64,000 nt of DNA from Candidatus Woesearchaeota archaeon (GTDB taxonomy: Archaea; Nanoarchaeota; Nanoarchaeia; Woesearchaeales; JAGVZT01): assembly GCA_017608295.1 (NCBI GenBank), contig JAFCGF010000001.1, positions 1 to 64,000 of the forward strand, given 5' to 3'. Positions 31,258 through 40,065 of the stretch are shown here, piece by piece. Every line of letters starts with the position of its first letter. The stretch's first letter is position 1. A model generated the notes under the pieces. The model was not told the DNA's origin. It saw only the letters and a list, made by a program, of their open reading frames with translations, and ran no database searches. A program made the position numbers and the translations under genes.

Positions 31258-32595
31258 ATGATAGAAATTTGTACAGTAAGCGGCTATAACGAAATAGGAA
31301 AAAATATGACCGCTGTGAACGTGAATGGTAGAGTAATCATTCTCGATATGGGCTTGCATGTGAGCAAGTTCATTGAAGTGCAGGGCAAAGAAGATGTGTA
31401 TGGGATGTCGACACGGCAGCTCATCAAGGCGCAGTGTATCCCTGACGACGGAGCAATCAAGGATTGGTGGCGGAAGGTGGACGCGATAGTTCCCACCCAT
31501 GCACATCTTGACCATGTAGGTGGAGTGCCATTCCTGGCGGAGAAATATAACGCCCCGATTATCGCCACTCCTTTTACTATTGAGGTCATCAAGAGGCAGC
31601 TGGAAGATAATCGGATTTCGCTGTCGAATGAATTGAAAGATCTGAATCCTAATTCAAGGTTCCGCATCAAGAAAGGGCTCGAGATCGAGTTCATCCACAT
31701 GACGCACTCGACACCTCAAGTAGTAACTGTGGCGCTGCACACGCCTCAGGGTATTATCCTGTATGCGAATGACTTCAAGTTCGACAGCAAGCCGATTCTC
31801 GGGAAAAAACCAAATCTGGCGCGGCTGAGGCAGCTCGGCAAGAAGGGGAAGGTGCTCGCGCTTGTCGTTGATTCGACCCGCGCGCATATGCATATGAAAA
31901 CGCCTTCAGAGGGTGTTGCGAATGCGCTGCTTGAGGATGTTCTGCTCGGAACTGAAAGCAAAGGGAAGGCAGTGGTTGTCACTACATTCTCATCCCATCT
32001 TGCCCGCCTGAAGAGCATTATCCAAATAGGCAAGAAGATGGGCCGTGAGATTGTGCTCATGGGGCGGAGCATCGAGAAATATGTCTCTGCCGGAGAGGAA
32101 GTGGGGATTATCAACTTCTCTGATGATGCACGCATCATCAAGTACCGACGGCAGATAGAAAAATTCCTCGCAAAAGTTAACCGTGACAACAGCCGCGGGA
32201 AGTACCTCATTGTCATGACTGGGCATCAGGGAGAGCCAAATGCTGTACTGTCCCGCCTGGCAAATGATGAGTTTGATTTCAGGCTTAAAAAAGAGGACCA
32301 TGTAGTGTTCAGCTGCACGGTCATTCCCGCCCCTGTCAACAAACAAAACCGAAAGGTGCTGGAAAATAAATTGAAGAAGAAGAATGTGCGTATCTTTACT
32401 GACCTTCATGTGAGCGGGCACGCTGCGCGTGAGGACTTACGTGACTTGATTAATATGACCAAGCCCAAGTTCATCATCCCTGCGCACGGCGGCAAGTCGT
32501 TCCGCAAAAACGCTGCCGAGCTTGCACGGGAGATGGGCTACAAGAAGCAGCAGATTCTCATGATGGAGAATGGGAAGCGCATGACACTTCGGTGA
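31258..32595 (+). CDS. Ribonuclease J, archaeal type
   Basis: A 445-residue beta-CASP metallo-beta-lactamase ribonuclease with 5'-3' exonuclease activity in characterised archaea. Motif 2 is THAHLDHVGG; further metal ligands lie in HMTHSTPQ and NDFKFD. The beta-CASP region includes TTFSSHLARLKSI and MTGHQGEPNAVLSRL, and the C-terminus holds HVSGHAAREDL and IIPAHGG. Length is normal for the archaeal form, which lacks the bacterial C-terminal extension. A GGTGA ribosome-binding site precedes ATG 31258. It lies just after a hairpin-rich tRNA trailer. Confidence 0.9.
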   Translation: MIEICTVSGYNEIGKNMTAVNVNGRVIILDMGLHVSKFIEVQGKEDVYGMSTRQLIKAQCIPDDGAIKDWWRKVDAIVPTHAHLDHVGGVPFLAEKYNAPIIATPFTIEVIKRQLEDNRISLSNELKDLNPNSRFRIKKGLEIEFIHMTHSTPQVVTVALHTPQGIILYANDFKFDSKPILGKKPNLARLRQLGKKGKVLALVVDSTRAHMHMKTPSEGVANALLEDVLLGTESKGKAVVVTTFSSHLARLKSIIQIGKKMGREIVLMGRSIEKYVSAGEEVGIINFSDDARIIKYRRQIEKFLAKVNRDNSRGKYLIVMTGHQGEPNAVLSRLANDEFDFRLKKEDHVVFSCTVIPAPVNKQNRKVLENKLKKKNVRIFTDLHVSGHAAREDLRDLINMTKPKFIIPAHGGKSFRKNAAELAREMGYKKQQILMMENGKRMTLR

Positions 32596-32670
32596 ATTGT
32601 CCTCGACAGAAGCACAAAGATTATATACCGCATCGCAATTTAAGTTGCAGAATAGTCAGGGGGTATAAAT

Positions 32671-33411
32671 ATGAAATTAACTCTTGCAGAACCTAAGTAT
32701 CTCAAGGACAGCGTGGGCATCCTCTCAGACCTGGTGCGTGAGGGGAAGTTCCGCATCAACAAGGACGCCATCGAGCTCGTAGGGATGGACCCTGCCAATG
32801 TAGCGATGGTCATCTTCAAGCTCTTCAGCTCGATGTTCATTGAGTATGATGTGCCTGAGGACATCGAGATAAGCCTGAACCTTGGTGAGCTGAACAGCAT
32901 CCTTCGCCGTGCAAAGCAAAATGACACTGTCACCATCGAGATGTCTACCAAGAACCAGCTTGCCATCCAGCTTCGCGGGGCTACCACAAGAACGTTTACA
33001 CTTCCACTTCTTGCAGCAGATGAGCGTGAGCAGAAGGTTCCTTCGCTGCAGTTCCCCAGTGTGGTGAAGACTGACGCTGGCCTCTTCTCAGAGGCGATTG
33101 AGGACGCTGACGTAATCGGCGAGAGCGTCGCTTTTACTGCTGAGCCGGAGAAGTTCACCGTGACTGCTGAGGGCGACCAGAACAAGCTGATTGTCGAGGT
33201 CAAGTCCGGAGAGGGGACGAACATCACCACTGACAAAAACAACCGCTCCAAGTACTCAATCGAATACCTCAAGAAGATGACGACTGCAGCAAAGCTGACA
33301 GATGAGGTGCAGATTAATTTCAACCAAGATTACCCTCTGCGGCTGGACTACCTCGTCATTGACAAGGTGAGCCTCAGCTTCATCCTCGCACCACGCGTGG
33401 ATAATGATTAG
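32671..33411 (+). CDS. pcn: DNA polymerase sliding clamp (PCNA)
   Basis: A 246-residue clamp subunit; the ring tethers PolD, ligase and FEN1 to DNA. Landmarks are the N-terminal helix (YLKDSVGILSDLVREGKF), AIELVGMDPANVAMV, the interdomain loop region (TRTFTLPLL) and the C-terminal strand with LSFILAPRVDND. It has its own promoter (GATTATATACC near 32610-32620) and an AGGGGGT ribosome-binding site. One copy only in this window, consistent with a homotrimer. Confidence 0.95.
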   Translation: MKLTLAEPKYLKDSVGILSDLVREGKFRINKDAIELVGMDPANVAMVIFKLFSSMFIEYDVPEDIEISLNLGELNSILRRAKQNDTVTIEMSTKNQLAIQLRGATTRTFTLPLLAADEREQKVPSLQFPSVVKTDAGLFSEAIEDADVIGESVAFTAEPEKFTVTAEGDQNKLIVEVKSGEGTNITTDKNNRSKYSIEYLKKMTTAAKLTDEVQINFNQDYPLRLDYLVIDKVSLSFILAPRVDND

Positions 33412-33419
33412 CTGTCTTG

Positions 33420-33860
33420 TTAGAAAGCAGTCAGTATCAATATGCCGACCAGTGCAAGCACTCCTCCAAGAGTCTTCATGAACGTCAGCGGTTCGCCTCC
33501 CCATGAAACGCCGAGGATGTATCCAAACAGCGGGGAAGTGAAGGCAATCGGCATGATTCTGGACAGCTCACCTTGCTTCAAAGCAGTATAATATAGCAAC
33601 ATACCTACAAGTCCTGCAACTATTCCTTCGAACACGAGAATCTGCAGCACTCCCTTCTTTCCTTGAGGAGTTCCTAAGGCAGAACCAATTTGCCCGTAGA
33701 GAGGAATCGCGATAACTAGGATAATGAGTGCGGACACCACGAGGCGGATTGTCAGCCCAATCTTAGGGTCAAGGTTTGCGTCATGCATCCCCTTTTTTCC
33801 GAAGTATGAGCCGACAGCCCACATCACTGCAGTGAGCAACGCGAAGAGTTCTGCCTTCAT
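33420..33860 (-). CDS. Single-domain EamA/DMT-family transporter
   Basis: A 146-residue membrane protein with one EamA repeat of about four to five helices (ELFALLTAVMWAVGSYFGKKG ... GGVLALVGILILTAF). Classical DMT exporters carry two such repeats, so this would work as a dimer, like small multidrug transporters. ATG 33860 is 27 bases from the bidirectional TATA box at 33881-33892; the frame continues upstream without signals. Divergent from the VIT1-like gene, which suggests joint control. Confidence 0.8.
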   Translation of the reverse strand: MKAELFALLTAVMWAVGSYFGKKGMHDANLDPKIGLTIRLVVSALIILVIAIPLYGQIGSALGTPQGKKGVLQILVFEGIVAGLVGMLLYYTALKQGELSRIMPIAFTSPLFGYILGVSWGGEPLTFMKTLGGVLALVGILILTAF

Positions 33861-33880
33861 ACCAGAACCATTGCATAACA

Positions 33881-33892
33881 TCTATATATAGG
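33881..33892. promoter_or_regulatory. Shared bidirectional TATA box
   Basis: CTATATATAG is a perfect palindrome 27 bases from the minus-strand EamA ATG and 26 bases from the plus-strand VIT1-like ATG. Both spacings predict leaderless messages, so one TATA element may serve two divergent membrane transporter genes. Confidence 0.6.
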
Positions 33893-33912
33893 CTTGTGTC
33901 TCATCAAGCGAC

Positions 33913-34389
33913 ATGAGGCACTCGCTTGAAGTTGGATTCTGCTTCGGCTTGACAAGCGGCATAATCACAACACTCGGATTGATGGTGGGCCTGCACTCAG
34001 GCACACATTCGCAAGCAGTCGTGATTGGAGGCATCCTCACCATTGCGATAGCAGACGCATTCTCAGATGCCTTGGGCATTCACATCTCAGAAGAATCTGA
34101 AGGAAAACATACGGCAAGGGAAGTGTGGGAATCCACAGTTGTAACATTCGCCACAAAATTCTTTTTCGCACTTACCTTCCTTATTCCAGTGCTGCTCTTC
34201 AATATTACTACAGCTATCATCGTGAGCATCAACTATGGCCTGCTGGCATTGTGCATCCTGAGTTATTTCCTTGCGAAGAAGGACAATAAGAGTCCTCTGA
34301 ATGTTATCACAGAGCACTTACTCATCGCGATAGTGGTCATCATGGCAACACATCTAGTAGGTAAGTGGATAGGAGTGACGTTTGTCTAG
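33913..34389 (+). CDS. VIT1/CCC1-family metal transporter
   Basis: A 158-residue membrane protein of the VIT1/CCC1 (DUF125) family that moves Fe2+ or Mn2+. The first half matches strongly: GLTSGIITTLGLMVGL, then ILTIAIADAFSDALGIHISEE with the acidic residues of the metal path. Four to five helices are visible. It lacks the long cytoplasmic ferritin-like or metal-binding insert of larger members. The stop palindrome CTAG is shared with the convergent ThyX-like gene. Confidence 0.8.
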   Translation: MRHSLEVGFCFGLTSGIITTLGLMVGLHSGTHSQAVVIGGILTIAIADAFSDALGIHISEESEGKHTAREVWESTVVTFATKFFFALTFLIPVLLFNITTAIIVSINYGLLALCILSYFLAKKDNKSPLNVITEHLLIAIVVIMATHLVGKWIGVTFV

Positions 34390-35996
34390 ACTGCGTTCTG
34401 CTTTCTCTCGTGAGACTTAATCTCAGAATCGAGCCTGCCGAGAGCATAGTTGTTCATGTCCACAAACTTAAAGCACTTGGAAAGGCGCGGATGGACATTC
34501 TTCACTTCACTGTACATTCCCTGTGCAACACGGCGATAGTTCGGGTGGCCGTGCGCAGTGGTTCTCAACTCACAGAGCCATACCAACGCGCGGAGATTGA
34601 TGGTGAAATACCATCGCAGGCGATAGCCAAAGGGAACTGCATATTGCGCTTCTTCGGGCATGTCCTGGGCAATCTGGCTACACCCCTCTGCAGCGCGCTC
34701 CATCGCCTCACAGTAGTCCTTTTCGATGCCGGCATCGACGAGTAGCTTTGGCATATCATAGCCGTGCTGCGTGGATAGCAGCTGGCGTTCCTGCGTCAGC
34801 ATGCGATGCCTCTGTAAATCCCTATAGCAGCCGAAGTCAGCGCAGATGTCAAATGTATAGCGTGCATGCTCAAATGCGCGGCCTGGCTTATGCCTGCGGT
34901 TTTTCCGTCCGGCAAGGCACGCACCCACAAGCTTCTCCCGCTCTTCATCATTGAGATATTTCACATGCTGTAGGAGCTGGTCAAACGGCAAGTGGAGCTG
35001 TGGATACAGCGCAGATGCCAACACTCTGTCTTCTGCATCATCGTCATAATCGACAAGCGCTACCTCACGGAGGGCTCCCTCAGTACTGTTCTTCATCAGA
35101 GGAATGGAGACTTCCCGCATGCTACCGTCAACAGCCTTCCTGTGTTCTGCCATTGTCGGGAAATGCTTGTTGCCATATTGCGCCCTGCGCACGAATGAAG
35201 GCACAACTTTATCAAGCTCGTCCTGACCCACCCTTCCCAATTCGCGCATCTCAGTAAGAGGGGAGGTCTTAAGCTTCAGCAGCAGAGTCTCGAAGAATCT
35301 CCCATTTCCAAAGAGGCCAACATTCGTGAGTGTGGAAGCTGGAAGCAGGCCGCGTATCGCGTCCAGGGCATGCGCCTTTACGCTGGCCTCATACGCCCAC
35401 TTTGGAACGTTCTCATCTCGCGGCATCTTTTCACGGACAAATCCAATCAGAGGGTCGATGAACTTGCTATAGGTCTCGAACAGGGAGTCCATCAGTTCAA
35501 CATACGCATCTCCATGTTTCGAATCGAGGATGCGGGGCTCGCGGTAATACTGATACTTGCCCTTGACCTTCTCGTCAAAGCGCACATAGCGTGTGCTCTT
35601 CTCAAGGGGGCTACCGCCAATCCTACAGTCCTCGATGTACTTGCTCGCGATGTTGCTTACCTGCTCAAAGGCAAGGTGCGCCCCTCCAAGCTCGCCAATT
35701 GAATCATCACCATAGCCGTCGAGGATGCGGTCATAGAAATCCTGGGCTTTCTGGAGCTTGAGCAGCTGCTGCTCTTGATTGTGTTCCTTGCCCACAAGAA
35801 AGCCGCCTTCTGGATTGTTGATGAACTCATCAAGCAGAAGCCTTCTCAATCCCTTGACAGATCGTGAATAGCGGGAGAACAGCGCACCCTTGATGACCTC
35901 AGGCAGATTCCTCAACACGAAAACCGGTTTATCGACATTAGTGACAAAGCGCATCAAAAGTTCTTTCTCATCCTTGGTGAATTTTTCCTCACTCAT
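34386..35996 (-). CDS. thyX: Two-domain ThyX-like flavin-dependent thymidylate synthase
   Basis: A 536-residue protein of the ThyX superfamily (COG1351), twice the usual 220-260. The N-terminal half keeps GDDSIGELGGAHLAFEQVSN and EKSTRYVRF, resembling the ThyX SxRY segment but without RHR. The C-terminal half has RHRMLTQERQLLSTQ and NLRALVWLCELRTTAHGHPNYRR, like ThyX motifs with variations. Long ThyX proteins are known in chlamydiae. Adjacent glyA, overlapping by four bases, supplies methylene-tetrahydrofolate, which fits dTMP synthesis from dUMP. Activity is inferred, not shown. Confidence 0.7.
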   Translation of the reverse strand: MSEEKFTKDEKELLMRFVTNVDKPVFVLRNLPEVIKGALFSRYSRSVKGLRRLLLDEFINNPEGGFLVGKEHNQEQQLLKLQKAQDFYDRILDGYGDDSIGELGGAHLAFEQVSNIASKYIEDCRIGGSPLEKSTRYVRFDEKVKGKYQYYREPRILDSKHGDAYVELMDSLFETYSKFIDPLIGFVREKMPRDENVPKWAYEASVKAHALDAIRGLLPASTLTNVGLFGNGRFFETLLLKLKTSPLTEMRELGRVGQDELDKVVPSFVRRAQYGNKHFPTMAEHRKAVDGSMREVSIPLMKNSTEGALREVALVDYDDDAEDRVLASALYPQLHLPFDQLLQHVKYLNDEEREKLVGACLAGRKNRRHKPGRAFEHARYTFDICADFGCYRDLQRHRMLTQERQLLSTQHGYDMPKLLVDAGIEKDYCEAMERAAEGCSQIAQDMPEEAQYAVPFGYRLRWYFTINLRALVWLCELRTTAHGHPNYRRVAQGMYSEVKNVHPRLSKCFKFVDMNNYALGRLDSEIKSHERKQNAV

Positions 35997-37327
35997 TGTC
36001 CCCCCAGCTCAGGATATATTGGGAATTTTGCGCATAGTTCAGCAAGGGATTTTTTCACTTCAGTCAACACAGTCTCGTCGTCAGTATTTTCCAAAACCCT
36101 CATCATTGCCCCAATAATAACAACCATTTCTTTCTCCTTCATCCCACGGGTCGTGACTGTAGACGAACCAAGCCGTATCCCTGACGGGTCCCAGGGGGAG
36201 CGGGGATCATAAGGAATGGTGTTCTTGTTCACGTAGATTCCTGCCTTGTCCAGGGCATGCTCAGCAATTTTTCCAGTCATATTTATTGGAGTGAGGTCAG
36301 CTAGGAGAAGATGAGTATCTGTTCCACCTGAGACAAGCCGTATGTCGTGAGAGGAAAGCCCTTCTGAAAGGGCGCGGGCATTCTTCACCACCTGTTGCGC
36401 ATACTCCTTAAATTCAGGCTTCAGCGCCTCTCCGAGCGCGACAGCTATCCCTGCTGTGGTATGGTCATGCGGGCCTCCCTGTAAGCCCGGGAATACAGCC
36501 CTGTCAATCTTCTTCGCGAACTCCTCCTTGCACAAAATCATTGCGCCGCGGGGACCCCTGAGAGTCTTATGGGATGTTGTGGTTACGACATGTGCATGGG
36601 CTACTGGATTAGGATAGGCACCACCTGCCACAAGCCCTGCAAAATGAGCCATATCAACCCAGAAGTATGCGCCCACTGAATCCGCAATCTCACGCATCCG
36701 CTTGAAATCTATTGTCCTGGAATATGCTGTGAACCCTGCCTCAATCATCTTCGGCTTATGCTCCTTTGCCAGCGCTTCAATTTCATCATAATCAAGCAGC
36801 TCAGTCTCTTTATCCACGCCGTACTGGATGGCCTTATACTGCACTCCTGAGAAATTCACCTTGTGGCCATGAGTCAGGTGCCCGCCCTGGTCAAGCTTCA
36901 TGGCGAGAATAGGATCGCCGAGCTCAAGCAGCGCAAAATAGACTGCATGGTTCGCAGGACTTCCAGAGTATGGCTGGACATTCACGTGTTCAGCACCGAA
37001 GAGCTTCTTTGCCCGCTCAATTGCCAGTGATTCAACCTCATCCACAACTTCGTTGCCTGCATAATAGCGCTTGCCAGGATAGCCTTCAGAATACTGGTTG
37101 GTGAAGACAGAGCCAAGCGCCTCCAGGACAGGAATGCTCACAAGGTTCTCAGAAGATATGAGTTCAATGCCCTCGCGCTGCCTTGCAATCTCTCGTTGAA
37201 CCAGACTGTACATTATAGGGTCAGCTGTCTTTAGGCTTCCCCGCTTCAGATTAGGACCGATGATTGTACTCACCCCTGCTTTACTTGGGGCTTTAAGATT
37301 AAAAGATTTGTGGTAAGAACTAGTCAT
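35993..37327 (-). CDS. glyA: Serine hydroxymethyltransferase
   Basis: PLP enzyme converting serine and tetrahydrofolate (or a methanopterin) to glycine and the methylene carrier. Landmarks: IELISSENLVS, YSEGYPGKRYYAGNEVVDEVE, the PLP-Asp strand FWVDMAHFAGLVAGG, and the Schiff-base lysine in VVTTTSHKTLRGPRG. The N-terminus of the frame carries about 25 residues more than usual. A TATA box (CTTTTATATTTC, near 37336) is only nine bases before ATG 37327, so a GTG at 37273 is the likelier start. Translationally coupled to the ThyX-like gene downstream. Confidence 0.93.
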   Translation of the reverse strand: MTSSYHKSFNLKAPSKAGVSTIIGPNLKRGSLKTADPIMYSLVQREIARQREGIELISSENLVSIPVLEALGSVFTNQYSEGYPGKRYYAGNEVVDEVESLAIERAKKLFGAEHVNVQPYSGSPANHAVYFALLELGDPILAMKLDQGGHLTHGHKVNFSGVQYKAIQYGVDKETELLDYDEIEALAKEHKPKMIEAGFTAYSRTIDFKRMREIADSVGAYFWVDMAHFAGLVAGGAYPNPVAHAHVVTTTSHKTLRGPRGAMILCKEEFAKKIDRAVFPGLQGGPHDHTTAGIAVALGEALKPEFKEYAQQVVKNARALSEGLSSHDIRLVSGGTDTHLLLADLTPINMTGKIAEHALDKAGIYVNKNTIPYDPRSPWDPSGIRLGSSTVTTRGMKEKEMVVIIGAMMRVLENTDDETVLTEVKKSLAELCAKFPIYPELGGQ

Positions 37328-37355
37328 ATTGAAATATAAAAGTAAAAAATAATGC

Positions 37356-38672
37356 CTACTCTGAAAGTTCCGACTCGACGACTTTCGTCTTGTTGGTCTT
37401 CAGGCGATAATTCATTGCATAGCCGTTCTGGAATCCTATTGTCTGATATTGTGTTCTCTTTATCTTAGAGAACTCAGGCTCAGGCACAGCCCAGCCCACA
37501 GAACGCGTAACGCCAGCAAGCTTCGCCTCACATCTGGCCAACTCTGTCCTGAACGTGACAGGGTCCTCAATATACAGCTTCTTCAGAAAAGCATCTTCAG
37601 TCAGCTTCTGGAACAGTGCCAGGTCAACAGCACGCAGTGGCGCCTTGACTTGCCTGCCAAGCACATGGGAGAGTTTGTTCTTCCTCTTATAGATGTAGCA
37701 GCCGAGGTCTTTAAGTTCATCCTCGGAGAGGCTCTCCATGTCGCCGGATAGCTCCCTTTTCTCGCCATCTTCATCAAGGCCGTACCATTGAGGCATCGCA
37801 ACGCTCGATGGCATGCTCAGCACAACTTCAAGGTTTGGCACATCGACACTGATGGTCTTCTCAACTTCACCGTCGTCATCCTTGGAGTTTGTCCAGGGGC
37901 CAAGTGCTGAACCTTTTCTCCTTTGCACCTCTCCCTTAAGTGAAATATTAGATTTCTTCAGTGCAGCCTCAACCCGCGCCTCAACACCAGACCAATACGT
38001 GCGTTCGCGGCCGATGAGCTCGACAAGCACCTTTCCGACAGCGTAACGCTGGCCGAATGAGGCCTTGTACAGTTGGGGGTGCACGAAATTCTCAAACTCA
38101 ACCGAAGCATCGAGCATTTCCATGCCTCGTCCCTGGAGGAACTCAACCTGCTCCTTCGTGGCGTCAAAATTCACAGTGCCGGATTCATACTCAGGACGGG
38201 TCTCTCCAAAAACATCCACAATTGCAAAATTCCTGTCAGCTCCGAATCTTGAAGTCCCATCTGCGAGATATGTCTCGACAGACAGGTCCCATATGAGGGC
38301 ACTGAAAGAATGGAATGTCTTATTTGATGTCAGGCCCTTGACCTGGCCGTAGCGGCGGTTGGGGTCGGTTACTCGCTGTTTTGCCTTCGTCTGCTTCTCT
38401 CGCATCCTCTGGTAATTCTCAATTGAGATTACTTGTTTATTCTCTGCAAGTGTCATCATCACTGTGAAGAGGTCAAGCGAGCCAGTTGTATAGAACGGTT
38501 CGCCACTGTCAGTCTCGGTGTATACAAGCGAAGGCTTTCTGTCAAGCAGGTTTGCCTGCCACCAGCCGTTGTATTCCTCAACAAGCTCGTCAAGCGGTCG
38601 CTTTCCGGACAATCCGTCGCGAACAATAGGGTGGTTGGGCAATCCTTTCAGGGTCTTTGCGATATCTGTCAT
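37356..38672 (-). CDS. Unrecognised soluble protein of 438 residues
   Basis: No motif I can assign. The sequence is mixed alpha/beta with no membrane segment: PNHPIVRDGLSGKRPLDELV at the start, a Tyr/Trp-rich region (DELVEEYNGWWQANLL), a central beta-rich stretch, and an end rich in basic residues (LKTNKTKVVESELSE). A strong Shine-Dalgarno (GGAGGATGA) directly precedes ATG 38672, and a TATA box (GGTTTAAATAC) lies about 55 bases upstream. It ends 29 bases before the glyA frame, possibly sharing a transcript with glyA and thyX. Confidence 0.65.
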   Translation of the reverse strand: MTDIAKTLKGLPNHPIVRDGLSGKRPLDELVEEYNGWWQANLLDRKPSLVYTETDSGEPFYTTGSLDLFTVMMTLAENKQVISIENYQRMREKQTKAKQRVTDPNRRYGQVKGLTSNKTFHSFSALIWDLSVETYLADGTSRFGADRNFAIVDVFGETRPEYESGTVNFDATKEQVEFLQGRGMEMLDASVEFENFVHPQLYKASFGQRYAVGKVLVELIGRERTYWSGVEARVEAALKKSNISLKGEVQRRKGSALGPWTNSKDDDGEVEKTISVDVPNLEVVLSMPSSVAMPQWYGLDEDGEKRELSGDMESLSEDELKDLGCYIYKRKNKLSHVLGRQVKAPLRAVDLALFQKLTEDAFLKKLYIEDPVTFRTELARCEAKLAGVTRSVGWAVPEPEFSKIKRTQYQTIGFQNGYAMNYRLKTNKTKVVESELSE

Positions 38673-38929
38673 CTGTCATCCTCCAAGAAGCATTTCTGCA
38701 CAGAATTGGGATTTTCGGGCTGTATTTAAACCTTGTGGTTAATAGTCACTCCTGAGGAGCGATAAGAGCGCATTTTCCACGGAATTCATGAACCTGAAGA
38801 GTGCCCACATCTCCCTCGCTGAGAGGGAAAAAGCTCCTCTCGACGAGCAAAGATTTAAATAGAAATTGTTCTATCATTCGTCGGAGAGGGAGGTATATCC
38901 ACTTATCCATCATAACAAAAGGTGAACAT
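38673..38929. promoter_or_regulatory. Divergent promoter region with two TATA boxes
   Basis: No credible gene. A minus-strand TATA box (GGTTTAAATAC, about 38722-38735) serves the 438-residue protein. A plus-strand box (AGATTTAAATAG, about 38850-38861) serves the PRC-barrel gene and leaves a leader of some 50 bases. An imperfect inverted repeat CTCCCTC/GAGAGGGA lies between them (about 38810-38830). Confidence 0.5.
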
Positions 38930-39193
38930 ATGGCTGACGACGATAAAGTGTTCTCAAGAGACCTGCTGGGAAAGACAGTAGTGAGTAAGACAGGAAAGAG
39001 ATTTGGTGAAGTCGGGGATATCATCTTCGAGACGCGAAGCGGCGAGCTCATCCACCTGCTGCTAAGCAACCCTACTGCTTATATAGAAAAGCTCGAGGTT
39101 GAGAAGGACCGCTTCGGCAACATCCTCATCCCCTTCAGCGCGGTTATCGCAGTAGGAGACTATCTCGTAATCAACGAGGAAGACATCATCTAG
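38930..39193 (+). CDS. PRC-barrel domain protein
   Basis: An 87-residue protein consisting of one PRC-barrel: FSRDLLGKTVVSKTGKRFGEVGDIIFETRSGELIHLLL, then IPFSAVIAVGDYLVI. These small beta-barrels occur in RimM and photosynthetic reaction centres; stand-alone archaeal copies are common but of unknown role. ATG 38930 is preceded by GGTGA, and the longer upstream frame has no start signal. Confidence 0.85.
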   Translation: MADDDKVFSRDLLGKTVVSKTGKRFGEVGDIIFETRSGELIHLLLSNPTAYIEKLEVEKDRFGNILIPFSAVIAVGDYLVINEEDII

Positions 39194-39252
39194 GTCTTAG
39201 CGTGGAGACACAAGGTATTTAAACTCAGTTGAACCTGTCTTTATTAGGGAAA

Positions 39253-39996
39253 ATGCAGGATTGGGCAGATTTCAAGGGGAAGGTAAAAAGTTCTTATTCA
39301 TTCAGTCATGACGAGACACGGCTCTTCATTGTATATGTCCTTATCCTCGGCTTCATTGTGGGCTTCAATGATGGCAGAGATGCATTCGACGCCGTGCTCT
39401 GGGTTCGGAATCTTGTCAACTGCATTGTCATCGTAGCATTAACTTTTCTCACTTACGTCTCTGCACAGAAACTCGCAGGGCTGAAGTACGGCCAAAAAGT
39501 TGAGCTCAAGCTCTGGCTTCCTGGATTGCTCATTGGAGTTGTCCTGGCACTCTTCACCAATGGAGAATGGACTTTCCTTGTCTCAGGTGGCATCGTCGCC
39601 CACATGATGACAGGCGCGAGGCTTGGAAAGTTCCGCTACGGCTTCAGCTATAATGACCTCGGAAAGATTGCCGCGGCAGGACCCTTGGCCTGTGTGGCTC
39701 TTGCCATCATCCTCAAGGGATTGATGGTCCTCCCAGGAGGGGGCCTGCTCACCAAAGCGATAACGGTCTGCCTGCTCTTTGCCATCTTCAACATGCTTCC
39801 AATTCCTCCATTAGCGGGCTCCATGGTCTTCTTTGCGTCGAGGAGCTGGTATGTATTCAGTTATGTTGGCATCTTGGCTATAACTGCTCTCCTACTCAAA
39901 GCAAGCCTCTTCTGGGCGCTCCTCGGGTCAATCCTCATAGGAATTGTAGTGTTCATGATTTTCTTCGTGATGATTGAAAGTAAGTATTCTTTGTAA
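39253..39996 (+). CDS. Site-2 protease-like membrane protein, catalytic residues lost
   Basis: About 247 residues with six hydrophobic helices. The layout follows M50 intramembrane proteases: a helix that should hold HExxH, then AAAGPLACVALAI (the AGP block), then FNMLPIPPLAG. The HExxHK position reads YVSAQK (68-73), losing both His and the Glu, and the conserved Asp of LPIPPLDG is Ala. It should be unable to bind zinc, so a regulatory pseudoprotease is likely. ATG 39253 is preferred over a TTG at 39229 because the TATA box (TATTTAAAC, about 39212) is too near the TTG. Confidence 0.75.
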   Translation: MQDWADFKGKVKSSYSFSHDETRLFIVYVLILGFIVGFNDGRDAFDAVLWVRNLVNCIVIVALTFLTYVSAQKLAGLKYGQKVELKLWLPGLLIGVVLALFTNGEWTFLVSGGIVAHMMTGARLGKFRYGFSYNDLGKIAAAGPLACVALAIILKGLMVLPGGGLLTKAITVCLLFAIFNMLPIPPLAGSMVFFASRSWYVFSYVGILAITALLLKASLFWALLGSILIGIVVFMIFFVMIESKYSL

Positions 39997-40065
39997 ACCA
40001 ATTGACCTCTCCCTAGTAGAAACGTATTTAAGGCAGTTCGTAATCCCCGCGTCAGAGGACCTCCC

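Noticed and set aside
38788..38862. Short 24-codon frame before the PRC-barrel gene.
   Set aside because: It runs through the TATA box of the next gene and has no ribosome-binding site.
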